A stretch of 64,000 bases of DNA from Mesonia sediminis (GTDB taxonomy: Bacteria; Bacteroidota; Bacteroidia; Flavobacteriales; Flavobacteriaceae), in assembly GCF_042684705.1 (NCBI RefSeq), contig NZ_JBHULZ010000023.1, positions 1 through 64,000 on the forward strand. Direction: 5' to 3'. The notes under the pieces are model-generated. The model saw only the letters and a program-made list of their open reading frames with translations. It was not told where the DNA came from and did no database searches. The first letter of the stretch is position 1. Every line of letters begins with the position of its first letter. The position numbers and the translations under genes are program-made. This document shows positions 40,510 to 49,407 of the stretch, one piece after another.

Positions 40510-41652
40510 ATGACTAAAGAAAATAAAAAGAAAATTCAACTCGATACCATTCCCGAAGCTATTGAAGCTATTAAGCAGGGTAAAATGGTTATTGTAGTAG
40601 ATGATGAAGACCGTGAAAACGAAGGCGATTTTATCGCTGCTGCCGAAGCCGTAACCCCAGAGATGATAAATTTTATGGCAAAACACGGTCGCGGACTTAT
40701 TTGTGCGCCGCTAACAGAAGATCGCTGTGATGAGCTTAATCTTGAAATGATGGTGAGTAATAATACCGTATTGCACCATACCCAATTTACCGTATCTGTA
40801 GATTTGATAGGGCATGGTTGTACTACTGGTATTTCTGTTCACGATAGAGCAAAAACCATTAAAGCCTTAGTCGATGAAAAAACCCAACCTCATGAGTTAG
40901 GAAGGCCCGGCCATATTTTTCCTTTAAAAGCAAAAAATGGGGGAGTATTAAGAAGAACGGGACATACAGAAGCTGCGGTTGATTTGGCACGTCTAGCCGG
41001 ATTTAAATCGGCTGGAATCTTGGTAGAAATTTTAAACGAAGATGGTACCATGGCTCGCTTACCTCAATTGGTAGAGGTGGCGAAAAAATTTGATTTAAAA
41101 CTTATCTCTATCGAAGATTTGGTAGCATACCGTATGCGTCATGATTCGCTTATTGAGAAAAAAGAAGATTTTACTATCAATACTCGCTTTGGAACGTACC
41201 GCCTAAGGGCATATAAACAAACCACTAACGATCAAGTTCATTTAGCGTTAACCAAAGGAGACTGGCAAGAAGACGAACCGGTATTAGTACGAGTAAATTC
41301 GACCCTAGTGAATAATGATATATTAGGCACACTTACCAATAACGCCGATGAGAAACTTGATGATATGTTTAAAGCAATAGAAAAAGCACAATCGGGAGTA
41401 ATTGTATTCATCAATCAAGAGCAGTCTACGCTGAATTTGTTGCATCGTTTAGAAGAACTCAAAGAACAGCAGCAGCGAGGTATTATGAAAGCACCTAAAC
41501 TAGAAATGGATCATAAAGATTTTGGTATTGGAGCGCAAATTCTACACGATTTAGGTATACATAAAATCAAATTACTCTCAAATACCGAGCAAACCAAAAG
41601 AGTTGGAATTATTGGTTATGGTTTAGAAATAACCGAATATGTAAACTATTAG
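40510..41652 (+). CDS. ribB: 3,4-dihydroxy-2-butanone 4-phosphate synthase fused to a degenerate GTP cyclohydrolase II domain
   Basis: The 380-residue protein has a full N-terminal RibB domain (about 12-205): DDEDRENEGDF, HGRGLICAPL and GCTTGISVHDRAKTI carry the acidic and His ligands and catalytic residues. The C-terminal part (about 215-380) aligns with GTP cyclohydrolase II, but the zinc Cys motif (normally HSEC and RCDCG) reads VNSTLVNND and TNNAD, and the arginine finger motif is missing. So the protein makes the four-carbon unit of riboflavin but cannot open GTP; this is the RibBX type. A separate RibA must exist elsewhere. Confidence 0.93.
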   Translation: MTKENKKKIQLDTIPEAIEAIKQGKMVIVVDDEDRENEGDFIAAAEAVTPEMINFMAKHGRGLICAPLTEDRCDELNLEMMVSNNTVLHHTQFTVSVDLIGHGCTTGISVHDRAKTIKALVDEKTQPHELGRPGHIFPLKAKNGGVLRRTGHTEAAVDLARLAGFKSAGILVEILNEDGTMARLPQLVEVAKKFDLKLISIEDLVAYRMRHDSLIEKKEDFTINTRFGTYRLRAYKQTTNDQVHLALTKGDWQEDEPVLVRVNSTLVNNDILGTLTNNADEKLDDMFKAIEKAQSGVIVFINQEQSTLNLLHRLEELKEQQQRGIMKAPKLEMDHKDFGIGAQILHDLGIHKIKLLSNTEQTKRVGIIGYGLEITEYVNY

Positions 41653-41671
41653 TCGATTTTATTCAAATAAC

Positions 41672-41705
41672 AAAAAAAGCTTGTCGAACAAGACAAGCTT
41701 TTTTT
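41672..41705. terminator. Bidirectional terminator between ribB and a nitroreductase gene
   Basis: AAAAAAAGCTTGTC, loop, then GACAAGCTTTTTTT, between two convergent genes. A/T runs on both sides. Confidence 0.9.
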
Positions 41706-41721
41706 AAATGATTGCTATAAC

Positions 41722-42351
41722 TTACAGCTCGATAATTGTTTCTTCGAGTGGTTTTCTCACTTTGGCCATCTGAGAAAAAGCATCATCATCGGCGCGGTAA
41801 CCAATGGGTAAAAGCAATTTGGGTTTTAAATCATAGTCTTTTAACGAAAGTACTTCGCTTAGTATTTCTGGATTAAAACCTTCCATTGGGCACGAATCAA
41901 TTGACTCAATGGCACACACCGTAAGTAAATTACCTAGCGCTAAATATACCTGGTTAGTAGCCCAACGCTCTATCTTTTCTGTAGTTGATTTCTTAAAATC
42001 GTCTACTAAAAAGTCTTGAAATGGTTTTAAGACGGCATCAGGAGTTTGTCGTATGCTTTTTACCAAATCAAAATAATTGCGTACAAATTGCTCATCTATG
42101 GTTCCAGGTATACCTAAAATCAAAATATGCGACGCCGTATTTACTTGTTTTTGATTAAAACACGCCGGCATCATTTTTTCTTGCAAATCCTTATTTTTTA
42201 CAATGAGCATCTTTACTGGTTGCAAACCATAGGAGGTTGCCGTTAGGTTAAAAGCATTCTTAAGTAAGTTTATTTTATCGTCTTTCACCTGCTTTTCGGT
42301 ATCAAATTTCTTAGTTGCATACCGCCAATTCAAGCTTGATAATACGTTCAT
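41722..42351 (-). CDS. NAD(P)H-dependent nitroreductase-family oxidoreductase
   Basis: The 209-residue protein has the FMN-dependent nitroreductase fold: opening SLNWRYATKKFD, TATSYGLQPVKMLIV (FMN phosphate site), and the late CPMEGFNPEILSEVL and KPKLLLPIGYRADDDAF, all typical of NfsB-like enzymes. It reduces quinones or nitro compounds with NAD(P)H; the natural substrate is unknown. It is a single gene convergent with ribB and divergent from the nuclease gene. Confidence 0.92.
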   Translation of the reverse strand: MNVLSSLNWRYATKKFDTEKQVKDDKINLLKNAFNLTATSYGLQPVKMLIVKNKDLQEKMMPACFNQKQVNTASHILILGIPGTIDEQFVRNYFDLVKSIRQTPDAVLKPFQDFLVDDFKKSTTEKIERWATNQVYLALGNLLTVCAIESIDSCPMEGFNPEILSEVLSLKDYDLKPKLLLPIGYRADDDAFSQMAKVRKPLEETIIEL

Positions 42352-42527
42352 AAGTTCTAATTTTCAAATAAGGCTAAATTACAAAGATAAAGGCAATCAA
42401 GAAACCTTTGGTGATTTATAAAATCTATAGGGCTATTAAAACATTAATTAAACTAAAAATCTAGATTAAGTCTGTTTATTCAGCGTTTTTAGTTGAAAAG
42501 TGGCTTACCTTTGTAAAAATTATAAAT

Positions 42528-44474
42528 ATGCGCAATTTAATATTTGGTATTTCTCTATTACTTTTTTCTCCTTGGGTTAACGCTCAATTGGTAATTAATG
42601 AGCTAGATTGTGATACCCCCAGTATAGATGACCAGGAGTTTGTAGAGTTAAAGTCGAATACGCCTAATTTTGATTTAACCGGTTTTGTTTTGGTCTTCTT
42701 TAATGGGTCTACCTCTGGAGGAAATACAAGTTATCTCACGCTAGATTTAAGCGGCTATACGACCGATGTAAATGGCATTTTATTAATAGGAAGCAGTACA
42801 GTGTCACCCGTTCCTCAGTACATTATTGCACCCAATCTAATACAGAATGGAGCAGACGCAGTGGCTATTTACCAAGCCGCTCCCACCGATTTTCCCGACG
42901 GGACTCTAGCTACAACTACCAATTTGATAGACGCTTTGGTGTATGGCACAAGCGACCCAACGGCCACCAGTTTGCTTAATCTGTTGGGCGAAACTACGCA
43001 AATAGATGAAAATACAAATGGCAATAAAGACAACGAATCCATTCAGTTAAACAATCAAGGTGGTTATGATGTTAAAACACCTACACCGAGACAACTGAAT
43101 GATGGCAGTGGCATTCTACTCAACGGAATACAAATGAGTTTTAATAAAACTGAATTTCAAGAAGGAGAAAGCATTCAAATACAATTTACTACAGAACAAA
43201 ATGTTGCGCAAACTACTAGTTTTAGTATACAATTAGATCAAGGGGGATTTTCAAGTGCCGATTTCACAGGGAATATCCAGCTTAACATACCGGCAGGGAG
43301 CAATACCACCAGCACAACTTTACAGATAATAGATGACAATTTAGATGAAGGCGATGAAATTGCTCGTGTACGCTTTGTAAATTTACCTCCTGAGTTGTTG
43401 GCATTAAATAATTTTATCGATTTGCGTATTATCGATAATGATTTCAGCATATCTCCTTGGGGAACTCCTTTAAATCCGACTTATAATACGGTAAGTAGTA
43501 CCGCTCCTTCGGGATATTATTCAAGTATCGATCAACTGGCAGGAAATTCACTAAGAGACGCTTTGCAGGCGATTGTTGCCGACCCTAACCTGGTACGAGC
43601 GCATACCTATAGCGATGTGATTGATATTTTAAAACAAGCCGATGAAAATCCTGAAAATAACAATCAAATTTGGCAAGTGTATACCGAGAGTGTAAAACAA
43701 AAAATAGATTTTCAGACGAGCTCTATCAATACGGGTACCTGGAATAGAGAACATACTTTTCCTCGCTCAAGAGGCGGATTTTTTAGCATAGAAGAAGATG
43801 AAACAGCCGATGGTATATCGGTGTATTGGGCAACCAACGCCGATTCTTTACGTCACGCCAACTCTGATGCACACGGACTGCGAGCAGTAGATGGCCCTGA
43901 AAACTCTGCACGTGGGAATAAACATTACGGGCAGTATACTGGACCCGCCAATAACCAAGGGAGTTTTAAAGGTGATGTGGCTAGAAGTGTTTTCTTTTTG
44001 GCGTTGCGCTACAATGGTTTATCTATTGTTTCTGGCTACAGCCAAATTACGGGTGAATTAGGTGATTTAGACATCTTATTGAATTGGCATAGAAACGATC
44101 CGCCCGATGATTTTGAGATGAATCGAAATAATATCATCTATACTTGGCAAAAAAACAGAAATCCGTTTATAGATCATCCCGATTTAATTGAGTACATATG
44201 GGGTAATAAGCAGGGGCAAACTTGGAACAACCCGTTATCAAATACCAAAGTCTCTAATTCGGTTTTACAGATTTATCCTAACCCAGCACACAAAACACTT
44301 TTTATAAAAGGTTTAAAACAGCGCAGCGAATTTACACTATACTCCAGCTTAGGTAGGCTTGTTCAACAAGGAAATACTCAAGGAGAAATAAAACTTGATT
44401 TACCAAGTGGCATATATTTCCTGCAACTAGAAAGTATTGATAAAAGCTTAAGATTTAAAATTGTAGTGCAATAA
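42528..44474 (+). CDS. T9SS-exported endonuclease I with lamin-tail and Calx-beta-like domains
   Basis: The 648-residue protein has a signal peptide (1-19), a lamin-tail domain (about 20-180; LVINELDCDTPSIDDQEFVEL), a Calx-beta-like domain (about 200-310), and an EndA/NucM endonuclease I domain (about 320-575). The latter contains NREHTFPRSRGGFF and RHANSDAHGLRAVDGPENSARGN with the catalytic His and Mg-binding Asn/Asp. A type IX secretion C-terminal tail (about 580-648; LQIYPNPAHKTLFIKGL and LPSGIYFLQL) follows. It is exported through the T9SS to the cell surface or medium, where it should degrade DNA and RNA as a nutrient source. Confidence 0.93.
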   Translation: MRNLIFGISLLLFSPWVNAQLVINELDCDTPSIDDQEFVELKSNTPNFDLTGFVLVFFNGSTSGGNTSYLTLDLSGYTTDVNGILLIGSSTVSPVPQYIIAPNLIQNGADAVAIYQAAPTDFPDGTLATTTNLIDALVYGTSDPTATSLLNLLGETTQIDENTNGNKDNESIQLNNQGGYDVKTPTPRQLNDGSGILLNGIQMSFNKTEFQEGESIQIQFTTEQNVAQTTSFSIQLDQGGFSSADFTGNIQLNIPAGSNTTSTTLQIIDDNLDEGDEIARVRFVNLPPELLALNNFIDLRIIDNDFSISPWGTPLNPTYNTVSSTAPSGYYSSIDQLAGNSLRDALQAIVADPNLVRAHTYSDVIDILKQADENPENNNQIWQVYTESVKQKIDFQTSSINTGTWNREHTFPRSRGGFFSIEEDETADGISVYWATNADSLRHANSDAHGLRAVDGPENSARGNKHYGQYTGPANNQGSFKGDVARSVFFLALRYNGLSIVSGYSQITGELGDLDILLNWHRNDPPDDFEMNRNNIIYTWQKNRNPFIDHPDLIEYIWGNKQGQTWNNPLSNTKVSNSVLQIYPNPAHKTLFIKGLKQRSEFTLYSSLGRLVQQGNTQGEIKLDLPSGIYFLQLESIDKSLRFKIVVQ

Positions 44475-44483
44475 ATTATCTAC

Positions 44484-45074
44484 TTAACGCGAAGCAAATT
44501 CCGCTTCAAGCGAAGAAGTGATTTCTTGCACCTCACCGGCATTCATCTGCTCTAATTTGGTACTTCCTACCCGTACTCTTACGAGGCGCAAAGTGGGAAA
44601 ACCAACGGCAGCCGTCATTTTTTTTACCTGTCTAAACTTTCCTTCATTAATACAAATTGACACCCAGCTTGTTGGGCCGTGGCGTTCATCTCTTATTTTT
44701 TTTGCACGAGGTGGAAAATTTGGTGTCTGCTCCAATTTACATGCTTTACAAGGTAAGGTATCGTACGGCTTTCCCTGAATACTAATACGCACGCCGTTTT
44801 TAAGTTGCTCTAGTGCCGTGGGGGTAATGAGGCCATCAACCTGAACATAGTATTCTTTCTCTACGTTTTTAGACAAAACAGCAAAACTCATTTTACCATC
44901 GGTTGTTAATAAGAGTAAGCCTTCAGAATCTAAATCTAAACGACCAATCGCCATGGTATTTTCTGGGAAATCAAAGAGTTCTCCTAGCATCTTTTTCTTT
45001 TTAGCTTTAGGCTGATTGGTGATAAACTGACTTAAATAACCGTAGGGTTTATATAACTTAAAATGTCGATGCAT
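44484..45074 (-). CDS. 23S rRNA pseudouridine synthase, RluE/RsuA family
   Basis: The 196-residue protein fits the short RluE-type enzymes. It opens FKLYKPYGYLSQF; the catalytic motif is GRLDLDSEGLLLLTTDG with the conserved Asp, and the closing part is INEGKFRQVKKMTAAVGFPTLRLVR. It isomerises a uridine in large-subunit rRNA (U2457 in E. coli). There is no S4 domain, as expected. The gene start shares one base with the stop of the ATPase gene upstream, so the two are translationally linked. Confidence 0.93.
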   Translation of the reverse strand: MHRHFKLYKPYGYLSQFITNQPKAKKKKMLGELFDFPENTMAIGRLDLDSEGLLLLTTDGKMSFAVLSKNVEKEYYVQVDGLITPTALEQLKNGVRISIQGKPYDTLPCKACKLEQTPNFPPRAKKIRDERHGPTSWVSICINEGKFRQVKKMTAAVGFPTLRLVRVRVGSTKLEQMNAGEVQEITSSLEAEFASR

Positions 45075-46597
45075 TATTTAAAAGCTTTATTGAGTATACT
45101 CATTACCCCACGAATAAAGGTGGCGCTTGTTAGCACTTTTAATACTGCTTTTGTAGTAGCCGATTCACCGATTTTTCGAGTTTGTTTTTTAGCCACTTCT
45201 TTGCGTTGCTCTTGTGCTTTTTCAAGTTGTTCTTGTTGGCTTGCTTTTTCTATCTTTTTATTTAAAATCTCATATGCACTTTCTCGATTAATTGACTGGT
45301 TGTATTTGGTCACCAGGCTAGAGCTTTTTACCAAGTGTTCAATTTCATTATCTTGTAATACATCCATTCGGCTCATAGGGGCACGTAACATAGTAGCCGC
45401 TAGGGGAGTGGGTTTACCCTTTTCATCGAGTGCACTAATAAAAGCTTCACCTATTCCCAATTGTGTAAGGGTCTCTTCGGTTTTGTAAAAAGAAGAAATA
45501 GGGTAATTCTCTGCCGTTAATTTAATGGCTTTACGATCACGTGCCGTAAAGGCACGCAAAGCATGTTGAACCTTAAGCCCTAGTTGACTTAAAATTTCTT
45601 TGGGTACATCGGTTGGGTTTTGGGTTACAAAAAACACACCTACTCCTTTAGAACGGATGAGTTTAATGATGCTCTCAATTTGCCCCATTAAGGCATCGCT
45701 AGCTTCTTTAAAAACCAGATGCGCCTCATCGATAAAAATGGCCAATTTAGGTTTGTCTGCATCACCTTGTTCGGGAAAAGTAGAATATACTTCGGCTAAA
45801 AGACTTAGCATGAAAGTTGAAAACAATGCCGGTTTATCTTGTATGTCGGTAAGTCGTATTATGTTGATATAAGCTTCTCCTTTACTGTTAAAGCGCATTA
45901 AGTCATTTACATCAAAAGAAGGTTCGCCAAAGAAAAGATCAGCTCCCTGTTGCTCTAGGGCAACAATTTTTCTAAGCATGGCACCTGTTGATGCTTTAGA
46001 AACACTACCATAAATTTCTTCAAATTCGGTTTTTCCTTCTTCGGTAATAAAGCGAAGCATTTTTTTAAGGTCTTCTAAATCCAGCAATGGCATTTTATGG
46101 TCATCACAATATTTAAAAATAATAGCCAAAATACCCGTTTGGGTATCGCTAAGGTTTAAAATGCGAGACAATAAAACCGGTCCGAATTCGCTAACCGTCG
46201 CACGTAACTTAACACCCTTTTCACCCGATAGTGATAATAATTCTACAGGAGAGGATTTTGGGGTAAAAGGGTAGTCGATTTGTTCGTGACGTCCTTTTAA
46301 TTTATCGGCTATAGACGAAGCTTGTGCCAAACCACTAAGGTCACCTTTTAAGTCCATTAGCAAAACCGGAATCCCTTTTTGACTCATGTTTTCAGCCAAA
46401 ATTTGTAAGGTTTTTGTTTTTCCAGTACCCGTGGCACCGGCAATTAATCCATGTCTGTTAAGGGTTTTAAGAGGTATTTTAACCACAGCATCGGCTATGG
46501 GTTTTTCATTTAGCATACCGGCACCTAAAAAAATTGAATCTCCTTTGCAGTTATATCCTCCTTGTATTTCTTGTATAAAGTTAGCTTCGTTGTTCAT
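45074..46597 (-). CDS. YjgR/DUF853-type HerA-like ATPase
   Basis: The 507-residue protein has Walker A GATGTGKTKT (about 54-63), the conserved MDLKGDLSGLAQ, Walker B LAIFIDEAHLVFKEAS, a late LGLKVQHALRAFTARDRKAI, and a coiled, Lys/Glu/Gln-rich C-terminus (about 440-485). These match the DUF853 family of HerA/FtsK-superfamily ATPases; E. coli YjgR is the best-known relative and has no proven role. It is probably a cytoplasmic nucleic-acid motor. It is in operon with the pseudouridine synthase. Confidence 0.92.
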   Translation of the reverse strand: MNNEANFIQEIQGGYNCKGDSIFLGAGMLNEKPIADAVVKIPLKTLNRHGLIAGATGTGKTKTLQILAENMSQKGIPVLLMDLKGDLSGLAQASSIADKLKGRHEQIDYPFTPKSSPVELLSLSGEKGVKLRATVSEFGPVLLSRILNLSDTQTGILAIIFKYCDDHKMPLLDLEDLKKMLRFITEEGKTEFEEIYGSVSKASTGAMLRKIVALEQQGADLFFGEPSFDVNDLMRFNSKGEAYINIIRLTDIQDKPALFSTFMLSLLAEVYSTFPEQGDADKPKLAIFIDEAHLVFKEASDALMGQIESIIKLIRSKGVGVFFVTQNPTDVPKEILSQLGLKVQHALRAFTARDRKAIKLTAENYPISSFYKTEETLTQLGIGEAFISALDEKGKPTPLAATMLRAPMSRMDVLQDNEIEHLVKSSSLVTKYNQSINRESAYEILNKKIEKASQQEQLEKAQEQRKEVAKKQTRKIGESATTKAVLKVLTSATFIRGVMSILNKAFK

Positions 46598-46724
46598 TGT
46601 AGTAGTGAATTGTAGAGCGAGTATACTAAATTTTAAGATAATTTTGATAAGATATCATTAAAAAATAAGCAAAAAAAAGCACTGATTTGAGTATTATTGT
46701 AGTTATAACTAAAAAATAAAAAAG

Positions 46725-47573
46725 ATGAAAAAATTATTTTTACTTGTAACCGCTATTTTGCTTAGTTTTCAAGGTCATGCCCAGTTACAAACCCCTCAGC
46801 CAAGTCCAAAGAGCAGTATAAAGCAAAATGTAGGTTTAACCGAATTTAATATTGAGTACTCTAGACCCTCCATGCGCGATAGAGAGGTATTTGGAAATTT
46901 AGTGCCTTACGGTAAGATGTGGCGAGCTGGAGCTAATCAAAATACGGTCATTAGCTTTAACACCATGGTCAACTTTAACGGTACCGAATTAAAACCGGGT
47001 AGTTACGCTATCTATGTAACTCCACATAAAAAATATTGGGAAATCTATCTGTACAACGATACCAGTAATTGGGGGTTACCACAAAATTGGGATGAGAGCA
47101 AGGTGGTGGCAAGCTTAAAAGCCGAAACACACAAAACAGCCAACACACAAGAAACTTTTACAATTTACTTTAGCGACTTGCACAATGATGGAGGAAACTT
47201 GGTGATGCATTGGGAAAACACAATGGTAAAATTACCTGTGCAACTTCCTACCCAAGAATTAACCATGAAAAACATAGAGAAGACCTTAAACGGACCTACG
47301 GCTAATGATTATTATGCAGCTGCGAATTACTATTACGAGTCGGGTAATGATATCAAACAAGCTCTTACTTGGATTGGTAAATCTGTAGAAATGCAAAAAG
47401 GAAAAGCTCCTTTTTGGGTTTTACGCAAGAAATCTTTAATTGAAGCCAAAGCGGGCCTTAAAGAGCAAGCTATCGAATCAGCCAAAGCTTCTTTAGCGGG
47501 TGCTAGAAAAGCAGGTAATGCCGATTATATAAAGATGAATACCGATTCTTTAAAAGAATGGGGAGCTATGTAA
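46725..47573 (+). CDS. Secreted DUF2911 protein
   Basis: The 282-residue protein has a signal peptide (1-19, FQGHAQ). The DUF2911 domain follows (about 25-175): PSPKSSIKQNVGLTEFNIEYSRPSMRDREVFG, LVPYGKMWRAGANQNTVISFN and LKPGSYAIYVTPHKKYWEIYLYNDTSNWG. The C-terminal ~90 residues look like helical TPR-type repeats (AANYYYESGNDIKQALTWIGKSVEM). Widespread in Bacteroidota, it is periplasmic and of unknown function. A terminator shared with the convergent symporter gene follows. Confidence 0.88.
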   Translation: MKKLFLLVTAILLSFQGHAQLQTPQPSPKSSIKQNVGLTEFNIEYSRPSMRDREVFGNLVPYGKMWRAGANQNTVISFNTMVNFNGTELKPGSYAIYVTPHKKYWEIYLYNDTSNWGLPQNWDESKVVASLKAETHKTANTQETFTIYFSDLHNDGGNLVMHWENTMVKLPVQLPTQELTMKNIEKTLNGPTANDYYAAANYYYESGNDIKQALTWIGKSVEMQKGKAPFWVLRKKSLIEAKAGLKEQAIESAKASLAGARKAGNADYIKMNTDSLKEWGAM

Positions 47574-47595
47574 GGATAAGCCTTCCTAAAATAAT

Positions 47596-47632
47596 AAAAA
47601 CAAACTAAGTTAAAGAACTTAGTTTGTTTTTT
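47596..47632. terminator. Bidirectional terminator hairpin
   Basis: AAAACAAACTAAGTT, loop AAAG, then AACTTAGTTTGTTTT. It serves the DUF2911 gene and overlaps the last codons of the convergent symporter gene. Confidence 0.85.
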
Positions 47633-49295
47633 GTTTTATGGTGGTTTGTAAAAGAATGGCCAATCCTACTACTAGCGCCGCTCCAAATAGGTTGAGCCAT
47701 AGGTAGGGCATCCAATCGAAGTACCAACCAATCAACACTATAATTTGGGTTACGATGGCAGCAATGAAGGTTGCTTTACTCTGCACATATTTCACGAAGA
47801 AAGCCAATAGAAATATTCCCAATACGTTTCCATAAAAAATAGATCCGATAATATTGACCAATTGAATTAAGTTATCAAACAAATCGGCTGTGCAAGCTAC
47901 ACTTATAGCAAAAATCCCCCAAAAAAATGTAAATAATTTTGAGGCTAGGAGGTAATGCTTATCGCTTTTCTCTGTTTTTATGTTGCGTTTGTATAAGTCG
48001 ATTACCGTGGTAGAGGCCAAAGCATTTAGCTCAGATGCCGTAGAAGACATGGCAGCCGATAAAATAACGGCCAGTAGCAGGCCAATTAAGCCTTTGGGGA
48101 GGTTATGAAGAATAAAATGTATGAAAACATAATCTTTATCGTTGGTTTGTAATTTTTCGTCACTAGCTTTTATTAAAGCATTAGCACGTTGGCGTATGTC
48201 TTTTTCCTCGCTAAGCAATTCATTAAAAACCAATTTATTCTGACCAAAATGCTTTTCATCCTGCGAAAGGGCAAGGGCTACTTGGGCTTTTTCTTGTTCT
48301 ATAGCTTTTAGCTCTGCTTTTAACTGATTATATTGTGGACCTTGACTTGATTGCAATACCGCTTCTTCGGCAGCTGGATTAAAATTTAAAGGGGTAGGGT
48401 TGAATTGATAGAACACAAAAACAAAAACACCTACCAACAAAATGAAAAACTGCATAGGTACTTTTAAAAACCCATTAAAAATAAGTCCCATTTGACTCTG
48501 TTTTACAGAATTAGCCGTTAGGTAGCGTTGTACTTGGCTTTGATCTGTCCCAAAATAGGATAGTGCCAAGAAGGTTCCACCAATAAGGCCCGACCATAAG
48601 GTGTAACGATTTTCAAAATCAAAAGAAAAGTCGAGCACCTCAAGTTTCCCAGCAGCTCCAGCAATATCTAGGGCTTGTGTAAACCCGATGGGGTTCGGTA
48701 AGTAATCTATCAGTAAAAAGAAAGCAGTGAACATACCAATAAAAATCACTCCCATTTGTTGTTTTTGGGTTACCGAAACCGCTTTGGTTCCACCAGAAAC
48801 TGTATATATAATTACCAAAATACCAATAATGATGTTAAGGGTATATAAATCCCAACCCATTACAGCAGACAATACGATAGATGGTGCATAAATGGTGATA
48901 CCTGCAGCCAGACTGCGCTGAATTAAAAACAGCCCCGCTGTGAGGCTACGTGTTTTTAAATCGAATCTACTTTCTAAAAATTCATACGCGGTATACACCT
49001 TTAAACGATGGTAAAGTGGAACAAAAATCATACTTATAATTACCATGGCAAGGGGTAAACCCAAATAAAACTGCACAAAACCCATCCCGCTGTGAAAAGC
49101 TTGACCAGGAGTAGACAAAAAGGTAATGGCACTAGCTTGTGTTGCCATAACCGAAAGGCCTACCGTCCACCAGCGAGCTTGATTTCCTCCCTTTAGATAA
49201 TCATTTACATTTTTACTGCCTCTGGTTTTAAAATAACCAAAAAGTACGATAAAAGCTAAGGTACCTACCAGTACGGTTATATCTAATGGATGCAT
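47619..49295 (-). CDS. Sodium:solute symporter (SSS family)
   Basis: The 558-residue protein has about 13-14 membrane helices. SSS hallmarks are GGNQARWWTVGLSVMATQASAITFLSTPGQAF near the start and GGTFLALSYFGTDQSQVQRYL. An unusual charged coiled segment (about 310-385, rich in Lys, Glu and Gln) interrupts the fold between helices 8 and 9. The substrate is unknown; in flavobacteria such symporters may import sialic acid, sugars or amino acids. It is the last gene of an operon with a PIG-L deacetylase and a tiny membrane peptide, so it may take up the released sugar. Confidence 0.92.
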   Translation of the reverse strand: MHPLDITVLVGTLAFIVLFGYFKTRGSKNVNDYLKGGNQARWWTVGLSVMATQASAITFLSTPGQAFHSGMGFVQFYLGLPLAMVIISMIFVPLYHRLKVYTAYEFLESRFDLKTRSLTAGLFLIQRSLAAGITIYAPSIVLSAVMGWDLYTLNIIIGILVIIYTVSGGTKAVSVTQKQQMGVIFIGMFTAFFLLIDYLPNPIGFTQALDIAGAAGKLEVLDFSFDFENRYTLWSGLIGGTFLALSYFGTDQSQVQRYLTANSVKQSQMGLIFNGFLKVPMQFFILLVGVFVFVFYQFNPTPLNFNPAAEEAVLQSSQGPQYNQLKAELKAIEQEKAQVALALSQDEKHFGQNKLVFNELLSEEKDIRQRANALIKASDEKLQTNDKDYVFIHFILHNLPKGLIGLLLAVILSAAMSSTASELNALASTTVIDLYKRNIKTEKSDKHYLLASKLFTFFWGIFAISVACTADLFDNLIQLVNIIGSIFYGNVLGIFLLAFFVKYVQSKATFIAAIVTQIIVLIGWYFDWMPYLWLNLFGAALVVGLAILLQTTIKQKTN

Positions 49296-49296
49296 A

Positions 49297-49407
49297 CTAA
49301 CTTAAAGATTTCATAAAAACATAAAATAAAATTACGTATAGCAAATTGGCAAGCAGCAATAGACTATATTTTTGTTTCCAAACATATTTAGGTTTAGTTT
49401 TCTTCAT
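49297..49407 (-). CDS. 36-residue single-helix membrane peptide
   Basis: This short frame (ATG at 49405-49407, stop TAG at 49297-49299) encodes a basic start (MKKTKPKYVWKQKYS) and one membrane helix (LLLLANLLYVILFYVF). It overlaps the end of the PIG-L gene by 14 bases and stops one base before the symporter ATG, so it is the middle gene of a translationally linked three-gene operon. The opening with KPKY-WKQKYS is familiar from flavobacteria, where it lies beside this symporter. I infer a small partner or stabiliser of the symporter. Confidence 0.7.
   Translation of the reverse strand: MKKTKPKYVWKQKYSLLLLANLLYVILFYVFMKSLS

Noticed and set aside
45063..46661. Plus-strand open frames opposite the YjgR ATPase gene
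   Set aside because: They are antisense reflections of a well-conserved gene and have no likeness to known proteins.
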